Source: JAFAXD01 sp963816775 (lineage in GTDB: Bacteria; Pseudomonadota; Alphaproteobacteria; Rhizobiales; Xanthobacteraceae). Taken from it: a DNA stretch of 64,000 bases. The first letter of the stretch is position 1, and the number at the start of each line of letters is the position of its first letter. Below, piece by piece: positions 57,733 through 64,000 of this stretch. The notes below the pieces were generated by a model. The model was not told the origin of the DNA. It did no database searches and was given only the letters and a program-made list of their open reading frames with translations. The stretch lies in NCBI GenBank assembly GCA_963816775.1, contig CAWFLX010000010.1:62001-126000 (forward strand), in the 5' to 3' direction. The translations under genes were made by a program, and so were the position numbers.

Positions 57733-58434
57733 ACATCAGTCCCAGCGCCGGCACGCAATGACGATCAGGTCCCTGTCAAATCGGCGGCTGGTATTCGCGT
57801 TCGGGGCGGCCGTCGCGGTCCTGCTCGTCGTGGGTGCATTCTCCTATCGCGGCCTCGTCGTGTCGCGTGAAAGCGACCGGTGGGTACGGCATTCCCATGA
57901 GGTGCTGGAGAATCTCGATGAGTTGCTGTTCGCAGTGGCGAGTATCGAGTCGAGCAGCCGCGGATTTGTGTTGACGGGCGAAGACTCCTATCTCGCGTCC
58001 GACCACGCCAACATATCAGGCGCAGAACAGCATCTGGCCGCCGTTCGCAGCCTAACGGTGGATAACCCCAACCAGCAGCGTCGGCTTCCAGCTCTCGAAC
58101 GACTGGTTGCTCAGAAAATCCAGTTCGCAGAGGAGGCTATCAATCTGCGTCGGGCCAAGGGATTGGAGGCGGGATCGAATGCGATTCGAAGCGGACAGGG
58201 CCAGCGGGTCATGGATGAATTTCAAGCGGTCGTTCGCCAGTTGGAGGACGAAGAGCAGCGATTGTTGGCGCAACGCGATGCAGATGTGAAGCGGCGCCTA
58301 GTCCAGACCCAATCTATTCTGGTCCTTGGAACCGTCCTGGGCTTGCTCATCACCGCTGCCGCAGGTTGGAGCGTCCAACGCGACAGCTCCAAACGCGGGG
58401 TTGCAGAAGAGGCGACCAAGGAGTCGGCGGCGAA

Positions 58435-58490
58435 GTACCGCGGGCTGCTGGAGGCGGCTCCGGACGCGATGGTGGTGGTGAACCAGGGCG
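58435..58490 (+). repeat. 56-base repeat in the PAS-encoding region, copy 1
   Basis: Bases 58435-58490 are repeated identically at 58821-58876 (offset 386). Each copy encodes YRGLLEAAPDAMVVVNQG, the start of a PAS domain. Perfect conservation inside a decayed gene suggests recent duplication or recombination between tandem PAS modules. Confidence 0.9.
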
Positions 58491-58820
58491 GGGAGATCGT
58501 CCTGCTGAATGTTCAGGCGGAGAAGCAGTTCGGATACCGCCGCGATGAACTGCCTGGGTCAGAAGGTGACCAACATCATTCCGAAGGGGCTTCGCGGAAC
58601 GGCTGATCGCGGACGATCGCCGAACCGCGGCCGAGGCGCTGGCACAGCAGATCGGTACCGGGATCGAGCTCATTGGGCGGCGCAAGGATGCAAGCGAGTT
58701 TCCGATCGAGATCATGCTGAGCCCGCTGGAAAGCCCCGAAGGCGTGCTGGTGACGGCGGCGATCCGCGACATCAGCGTGCGCAAGGCTGCGGAGGAGCAT
58801 CTGGCGCAGATGGAGGGCCG

Positions 58821-58876
58821 GTACCGCGGGCTGCTGGAGGCGGCTCCGGACGCGATGGTGGTGGTGAACCAGGGCG
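58821..58876 (+). repeat. 56-base repeat in the PAS-encoding region, copy 2
   Basis: Second exact copy of the sequence at 58435-58490. Downstream of this copy the PAS domain is truncated and joined directly to the pre-GGDEF segment, which is what a deletion between repeated PAS units would leave. Confidence 0.9.
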
Positions 58877-60302
58877 AAAGCGAAGCGCATCGGCGCGATG
58901 GCGCGGCAGGAATGACTCTATTCGGCCGAGCACGACTTTCTGACCGATTTGCCCAATGGATCGCTCCTGAACGACCGGATCAGCCAGGCGATCGCGTTGG
59001 CGCGGCGTCACAGAAATCATATCGCGATCCTGTTTCTGGATTTGGATGGATTCAAACACATCAACGATTCCCTGGGACACCAGATCGGCGACAAGCTTCT
59101 TCAATCCGTCGCAATGCGCCTGGCGGATTGCGTACGCGACCCGGACACGGTCAGCCGACAGGGAGGGGATGAATTCGTTGTGCTGCTGTCAGAATTGCAA
59201 CAAGCCGAAGATGCCGGCGTGACGGCGAGACGAATGCTGCAGGCGGTGGCGGAGGCTTCTTCCATCGACCATCACGATCATTCACGTCACTGCAAGCATT
59301 GGCATCAGCGTCTATCCCGACGACGGCCTGGATGCGGAGACGCTCATTAAGAACGCGGACACCGCGATGTACCAGGCCAAGGAAAATGGGCGCCAGAGCT
59401 GTCAGTTTTTCAAGCCGGCCATGAACGTCCGAGCCGTGGAGCGGCAATCCATCGAGGAGAGTCTGCGGCGCGCCTTGGAACGGCAGGAATTCGCGCTGCA
59501 CTACCAGCCGAAGATCAATCTGAGGACAGGAGCGATTACCGGGGCCGAAGCGTTGCTGCGCTGGACGCACCCTACGCGAGGATCCGTCCCTCCGGCGCAG
59601 TTCATTCCCGTCGCGGAAGCCTGCGGCCTCATTCTGCCGATCGGCGCCTGGGTCCTGCGCGAAGCGTGCAGGCAAGCCCAAGCCTGGGTGGATGCGGGCC
59701 TGCCTGCAATGACCATAGCCGTCAACGTCTCCGCGATGGAGTTTCAGGACGAGAACTTTCTGGAAGGTGTGTTCGCGATCCTGAGCGAAACGGGCCTGGA
59801 TCCGAGATCTCTCGAGTTGGAGCTGACCGAAAGTGCTCTTATGAAGCATGCCGATTCCGCGGCATCCATCCTGAAAGCCTTGAGGGATAAAGGGGTACGG
59901 GTGGCGATCGATGACTTCGGCACGGGTTACTCCAGCTTGAGCTATCTTCGAAAGTTTCCGCTCGATGCCCTCAAAATCGACCAGTCGTTCGTCAGTCAGA
60001 TAAGCACCGCGGGCGACGATACCACCATTGTTACCGCAGTGATTGCCATGGCCCGGAATCTCGAGCTGCGGGTCATTGCGGAGGGCGCGGAAACGGCGGA
60101 GGTCGTGGCGTTTCTTCGGGCTCACCAATGTGACGAGGCGCAAGGATACTATTTCAGCCGGCCGGTGCCTCCACAGCAGTTCGCGAAGCTGCTTGAAACC
60201 GGCATACCGGAGACAGATTGCGTTTCGGGCCGCGCTGTAAGTTCTGAGCCTGGAAGGGCTAACGTGTGGGGTGCCGGGCGCGACGCAGCTGTGGCCGGCT
60301 GA

Positions 60303-60600
60303 CCATTATCGACAGGGGCTAAGGCAGACGTATTTTTTTCCAAACTTCATGATTACCGCGCTGGTTCCTTTGGTGAAGAACTGATGATGTTGGCCGTATA
60401 GCGTCGCCAGACGATCGTGCGGTTGCATTCGTCGCCCGCGGGATCCGGACTGGCCGAGCCCGTGCGCACACCTGCAACCTTTGGCCAGTCGGCGCCGTTG
60501 TAGCCTCGAAATAGCGATCACATCGCTATCATGATCGTGTCATACGTTGAGCACGATCGCGGTTGACCGCGGGGCTGCGGGTTTTACAGGAGCTACCGAC
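60303..60600. other. Intergenic region before the VOC gene
   Basis: About 298 bases. No gene is supported. The right end carries the ribosome site AGGAG of the VOC gene. A 17-base string here (60473-60489) also occurs at 45880-45896 and was judged likely to be chance. Confidence 0.4.
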
Positions 60601-61374
60601 ATGGCGAATTCTCAGGGCCGTTTTGTTTGGCATGAATTGATGACGACGGACGCGCGCGCCGCCAAGACCTTTTACGGTAAGGTCGTAGGCTGGGGCGCGC
60701 AGGACATGCCGATGCCGGGCATGACCTACACCATGTGGATGGCCGGGGAGGCGCCGGTCGGCGGGCTGATGGACATTCCCGAAAATGCCAAGAAGATGAA
60801 TGCGCCGCCGAGCTGGACTGGATACATCGGCGTTGATGACGTCGATGGAACGGTCGATCGGATCAAGAAGCTCGGCGGCCTTGTGTACGTCCCGCCGCAG
60901 GACATTCCCAACGTCGGCCGCTTCGCGGTGGTGACCGACCCACAGAAGGCGGCATTCGCGCTGTTCAAGCCGCAAAGCGCGCCTCCTCAGGATCAGCCGG
61001 CGGCGCCCGGCACGCCCGGTCATGTCGGCTGGAACGAGCTCTATGCCGACGACTGGTCGAAGGCGTTTGCGTTCTACGGTGAATTGTTCGGCTGGAAGAA
61101 GGGCGAGGCCCACGACATGGGCCCGATGGGCACCTATCAGATCTTCTTGGCCGGCGACCAACCGATCGGCGGCATGTTCAACAAGCCACCCACGGTTCCG
61201 GCCCCTTTCTGGCTGTACTACTTCAACGTCAGTTCGATCGATGCAGCAGCCGAAAGTGTGAAGGGCAACGGCGGGCAGATAATAAATGGTCCGATGGAGG
61301 TGCCCGGCGGCAGCTGGATCGTTCAATGCAAAGATCCGCAGGGAGCGATGTTCGCGCTGGTCGGCCGACGCTAG
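60601..61374 (+). CDS. VOC-family protein with two glyoxalase-like domains
   Basis: A 257-residue protein starting MANSQGRFVWHELMTTDARA (AGGAG 8 bases upstream; an upstream in-frame TTG at 60547 lacks one). It has two vicinal-oxygen-chelate domains: the first with FVWHELMTTDARAAKTFYGK and GGLMDIPENAK, the second with GHVGWNELYADDWSKAFAFY and GWKKGEAHDMGPMGTYQIFL. A His at the start of each domain (WHEL, and NEL without His in the second) and a late Glu are typical metal ligands, so the second site may not be complete. Related proteins act as glyoxalase-like or hydroxylase enzymes; the reaction is not known. It is convergent with the antiporter gene. Confidence 0.88.
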   Translation: MANSQGRFVWHELMTTDARAAKTFYGKVVGWGAQDMPMPGMTYTMWMAGEAPVGGLMDIPENAKKMNAPPSWTGYIGVDDVDGTVDRIKKLGGLVYVPPQDIPNVGRFAVVTDPQKAAFALFKPQSAPPQDQPAAPGTPGHVGWNELYADDWSKAFAFYGELFGWKKGEAHDMGPMGTYQIFLAGDQPIGGMFNKPPTVPAPFWLYYFNVSSIDAAAESVKGNGGQIINGPMEVPGGSWIVQCKDPQGAMFALVGRR

Positions 61375-61389
61375 CCGATTGAAGCAACC

Positions 61390-62994
61390 TCATTCTTCGG
61401 CGCGCCGGTTGGCGATACCGGCTTCGCGTAAATCGAGTTCACGCTCGATACGCCGGCGCGCCTCATCCTTGAGTTCGCCGGCGCGCGACAGCTTGTTGAT
61501 GTGCTCGCGCTCGGCTTCGATCAACAATAGTGCGATTTCATCGTCGAGCTCGGTTCTTTGCCGGTGATCGTCGTCCCCGTCGCTGCTGTGCTTGATGTGC
61601 CGAAGCCGGTCGCGGTGATGGGCGCGAGCGGGCCGAACCACGTCATCGGCAAGCTGCCGTTCCTCGGCGAGTTGGTCGATTCGCTCGAGCACCGCTTCGA
61701 TAGCCTGGCGGCGGGCGTTGTACTCCTCGAGCCTGGCGGCCTGACGCTCCTTATCCCCAGCCTGTGCGAGACCAAGCCAACGGATCACTGTCGGTAACAG
61801 CAAACCTTGGCCCACGAGGGTAACTAGGATCACGGAGAATGTGAGAAAGAGAATGAGATCGCGATAGGGAAACGGCTGGCCGTCAGCGGTGGCAAATGGA
61901 ATTGCCAGCGCCGCTGCGAGCGAGACAACGCCGCGGACCCCAGTAAAGGCGAGCGCAAACGGCCATTGCCAAGGCGGCGATGGGTCCCGGCGCCGCAGTC
62001 CTGGAAACAGCCAGCGTGGAATGTAAGTTGCGGGATACATCCACACGAAGCGCGCGCCGATCACCACGGCGCTGATAATCACCGCGGAAATGGCCAGCTC
62101 CGCGATTGAATATTGGTGGATGCGCTCAATTAATGTACGCGCCTGCAAACCGGTGATCAGGAATACCAGGCTCTCGATCAGATAGATCAAGAAGTCCCAG
62201 AAAAAGATGCCCTGCAGTCGCGTGGCCGCACTGATCAGGCGCAGACCGTTCCAACTGATGTAGAGCCCCGCCGTCACGGTTGCGAGCACACCGGAGCCGC
62301 CCAAGTAGTCGGGGGGCCAATAGGCCAGGAACGGCGTCAAGAGCGACAGCGTGATCTCGGTGCGCGGATCGTTGACCCAGCGCCGAAGCCGCAGCATCAG
62401 CCAACCGACGCCGATTCCCCATACGATTTCGCCTGCCACGATGACCACGAACAGCCCGGTGGCCTTACTGAGCGAAAACATATGAACGCTCACGGCCACC
62501 ACCGCGAAGCGATAGAGAATGAGCGCAGTTGCGTCGTTGGCCAATCCTTCGCCCTCAAGGATGACAAGGAGGCGTCGCGGGATTTGCATGCGGCGGGCGA
62601 TGGCAAGCGGCGCTACCGCATCGGGCGGTGAGACGATCGCGCCCAGCACGAAGCCGACAGCCAAAGGCAGGCCGATCAGCCAATAGGCGGCCAGTGCGAC
62701 GGCGACCGTGGTGAAGACGACGCAGCCGATTGCCAAGAGTGCAATCGGACGCAGACTGAAGCGAAACTCGCGCCAGCTCATGGCAACCGCCGACGAGTAG
62801 ATGAGCGGCGGCAACACCATGAGCAGTACGAGTTCAGGCGCGAGCACCACCTCCGGCAGGCCGGGGATGAGTGCCAGCACGACCCCGGTCAGCACCAGGA
62901 TGATCGCCGGCGGAATCTTCAGGCGCGCTGCCAGAACCGCAACCGCGGCGGTCACGACAAGCAACAGCACCAGGATTTGGATCGTCGGTATCAT
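61390..62994 (-). CDS. Na+/H+ antiporter, CPA1 family
   Basis: A 534-residue membrane protein with about twelve helices in residues 1-410. Family motifs: GAIVSPPDAVAPLAIARRMQ (near 137-156, in place of Thr-Asp-Pro), LVILEGEGLANDATALILYR (near 163-182, with the Asn-Asp of the ion site), and GVRGVVSLAAALAIPFATAD near 354. A long charged cytoplasmic tail follows (YNARRQAIEAVLERIDQLAE; DELDDE-type acidic and Arg-rich stretches), mostly coiled-coil-like. It exchanges Na+ or K+ for protons and supports pH and salt tolerance. It is convergent with the VOC gene (15 bases between stops). Confidence 0.92.
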   Translation of the reverse strand: MIPTIQILVLLLVVTAAVAVLAARLKIPPAIILVLTGVVLALIPGLPEVVLAPELVLLMVLPPLIYSSAVAMSWREFRFSLRPIALLAIGCVVFTTVAVALAAYWLIGLPLAVGFVLGAIVSPPDAVAPLAIARRMQIPRRLLVILEGEGLANDATALILYRFAVVAVSVHMFSLSKATGLFVVIVAGEIVWGIGVGWLMLRLRRWVNDPRTEITLSLLTPFLAYWPPDYLGGSGVLATVTAGLYISWNGLRLISAATRLQGIFFWDFLIYLIESLVFLITGLQARTLIERIHQYSIAELAISAVIISAVVIGARFVWMYPATYIPRWLFPGLRRRDPSPPWQWPFALAFTGVRGVVSLAAALAIPFATADGQPFPYRDLILFLTFSVILVTLVGQGLLLPTVIRWLGLAQAGDKERQAARLEEYNARRQAIEAVLERIDQLAEERQLADDVVRPARAHHRDRLRHIKHSSDGDDDHRQRTELDDEIALLLIEAEREHINKLSRAGELKDEARRRIERELDLREAGIANRRAEE

Positions 62995-63102
62995 GCGGGT
63001 GTCTGTGGCGCGATCGGTGGTGCCGCGCCTAGCCTAGATAGGACACCGGCCGACCCACGTTCAACGAGGTCGCGTCGTAATACAGGGCAGGAAGGAATGC
63101 GC

Positions 63103-64000
63103 TCACTCCGGTTCGATCCGCGCGAGCCGGGCATATTCGCGCCACTCAGCCGTCTGCTTCACCAGCAGCGCCTTGAGGGCTTCCGAATTGCCCGGCAGCA
63201 CGTCGGACCCAACGGCGGCGTTAAACGCAACCACGTCGGGCTCGATCGCGATCGCATTGAACCAGGCTTCAAGCTTGTCGCAGATCAGCTTCGGGGTCTT
63301 GGCCGGCACGTGCACCGACCACCAGGTGATGACGTTCATGTTGGGGATGCCGGCCTCCTGCGCGCCCGGAATGTCCGGCGCCGAGGTGAGGCGTTTGGCC
63401 GACGTCACCGCCAGCGGCCGAATACGGCCGGCCTTGAGTTGGCTGTTGATGGTCGTCAAATCGCTGAAGAAGAATGCAAGATGGCCGCCGAACAGGTCGT
63501 TGAGAAGGGGACCTTGCTCCTTGTACTTGACCTCCACTGTCTTGAGTCCGAAGGCAGCCTTGTAAATCTCGCCACTGACGAGGCTGGGTGGCGCGATCGA
63601 TCCGTAGGACGCGGCATCTCCCTTGTCTTTCAGATAAGCTGTCAGTTCGGCGACCGATTTGAACGGGCTCGTCGACGGGATACAGAGCGCGAACGCGGAT
63701 GCGCTGAGCGTCGTGATATGTTCGAAATCGTTGATCGGGTCGTAGCCGAGCTTTTTGAACAGGCTCGGCGCGGAGGCCAACGTCGAGCTGCCGGGCGCGA
63801 TGTAGATCGTGTAACCGTCGGGCTTGGCGCGTGCCACCATCTCGGTTGCGATATTGCCGAGCGCACCCGGCTTGTTCTCCACGATCACCGGCGTGCCGGT
63901 CGCGGCGCTGAGCTTGTTCGAATAGAACCTCACCTTGATGTCGGCGCCCGAGCCGGCCGCGAACGGACAGATCGAACGGATCGGCCCGGACGGATAGGCG
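63103..64000 (-). CDS. Tripartite tricarboxylate-type solute-binding protein (TctC/Bug family), 5' end outside window
   Basis: The frame is open to the window edge, so the signal peptide and true start are beyond base 64000. The last 299 codons encode a Bug-family periplasmic binding protein: YPSGPIRSICPFAAGSGADI, GTPVIVENKPGALGNIATEM, ARAKPDGYTIYIAPGSSTLA and SAKRLTSAPDIPGAQEAGIP. It resembles the one at 40.4 kb but is not a near-identical copy. The substrate is a carboxylic acid by family. Partner TctA/TctB genes are not in the window. Confidence 0.9.
   Translation of the reverse strand, partial: AYPSGPIRSICPFAAGSGADIKVRFYSNKLSAATGTPVIVENKPGALGNIATEMVARAKPDGYTIYIAPGSSTLASAPSLFKKLGYDPINDFEHITTLSASAFALCIPSTSPFKSVAELTAYLKDKGDAASYGSIAPPSLVSGEIYKAAFGLKTVEVKYKEQGPLLNDLFGGHLAFFFSDLTTINSQLKAGRIRPLAVTSAKRLTSAPDIPGAQEAGIPNMNVITWWSVHVPAKTPKLICDKLEAWFNAIAIEPDVVAFNAAVGSDVLPGNSEALKALLVKQTAEWREYARLARIEPE

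Larger units (their letters stand above)
57758..60302 (+). pseudogene. CHASE3-PAS-GGDEF-EAL signalling protein, frameshifted and internally deleted
   Basis: The N-terminal part from MTIRSLSNRRLVFAFGAAV has a membrane helix, a CHASE3-type sensory domain (DRWVRHSHEVLENLDELLFA) and a PAS domain (YRGLLEAAPDAMVVVNQGGE). At about 58555 and 58587 extra bases break the frame; the PAS core then continues (RLIADDRRTAAEALAQQIG) and a second, nearly identical PAS start follows. This second PAS stops after VVVNQGES and runs into LTDLPNGSLLNDRISQAIAL, the GGDEF region (SRQGGDEFVVLL, intact motif). Another shift near 59275 leads to the EAL domain with EALLRW, ELTESALMK and DDFGTGYSSLSYLRKFPLDA, intact by eye. 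With at least four shifts the gene cannot make the full protein. Confidence 0.85.

Noticed and set aside
45880..60489. 17-base string TGCAACCTTTGGCCAGT at 45880-45896 and 60473-60489
   Set aside because: A match of this length in 64 kb of biased sequence can arise by chance and the flanks do not match.
1..64000. CRISPR arrays, tRNA or rRNA genes, full insertion sequences
   Set aside because: None was recognised: no regularly spaced repeats, no cloverleaf-like T-arm sequences noticed, no transposase-like protein.

Overview
The window reads as chromosome of a high-GC alphaproteobacterium, most likely a soil member of the Hyphomicrobiales (Bradyrhizobium/Rhodopseudomonas-like). The reasons are the mix of families: two orphan TctC-type binding proteins, an ABC importer with an unusual substrate-binding family, a DUF3309 protein, CsbD and DUF883-like stress proteins, a CHASE3/PAS/GGDEF/EAL protein and a short palindromic repeat family. 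This placement comes from family content, not from a search. No rRNA, tRNA, CRISPR array or intact insertion sequence was seen.

Region 1 (1-31 kb) is a catabolic island for aromatic acids handled as CoA thioesters. It opens with the end of an SDR gene, an EthD-like protein and a peptide-type ABC importer whose binding-protein gene carries two compensating frameshifts. Two parallel modules follow. Module I (7.5-16 kb) has an acyl-CoA ligase, a MarR-like regulator, a bifunctional flavoprotein (FAD monooxygenase fused to an Old Yellow Enzyme domain), an MDR reductase, a luciferase-like monooxygenase and a second ligase. Module II (16-25.8 kb) has a RidA-like protein, a benzoate/2-aminobenzoate-type CoA ligase, an acyl-CoA dehydrogenase (frameshifted), a crotonase, a MarR regulator, an SDR, a second bifunctional flavoprotein, a second luciferase-like enzyme and a MaoC protein (frameshifted). 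Together these resemble the aerobic hybrid 2-aminobenzoyl-CoA (anthraniloyl-CoA) or salicylyl-CoA route: CoA activation, hydroxylation plus ring reduction by the fused flavoprotein, then steps like beta-oxidation. A palindrome of the TTTAAGCTTAAA type lies in the SDR/flavoprotein-II divergent promoter and again before the ABC importer, which suggests one MarR regulon.

Region 2 (26-46 kb) holds a LOG-family protein, a second acyl-CoA dehydrogenase/SDR pair, a Rieske oxygenase, a deletion scar joining two gene remnants, a TPR protein, an aromatic-acid MFS transporter, kynureninase (a source of anthranilate), an aspartate dehydrogenase co-directional with a three-gene ABC importer, a TctC protein, a Hint-domain protein, a phenol-hydroxylase-type flavoprotein and a fusion of a periplasmic solute-binding domain with a TRIC-type channel. 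A composite of two palindromes, about 167 bp, occurs twice in opposite orientations. One copy supplies the stop codon and tail of the acyl-CoA dehydrogenase; the other abuts the kynureninase start codon.

Region 3 (46-64 kb) looks like a stress and envelope region: a Crp/Fnr regulator, a three-gene small operon with an HTH protein, many small secreted or membrane proteins, an ECF-type sigma factor, CsbD and DUF883-like proteins, an RlpA-like protein, a YeaQ-like membrane protein, a glycosyltransferase and trehalose-6-phosphate synthase (otsA). After these come a decayed CHASE3-PAS-GGDEF-EAL gene, a two-domain VOC protein, a Na+/H+ antiporter and a TctC gene cut by the window end. Several genes carry single-base frameshifts; whether these are decay or assembly error cannot be told from the sequence alone.
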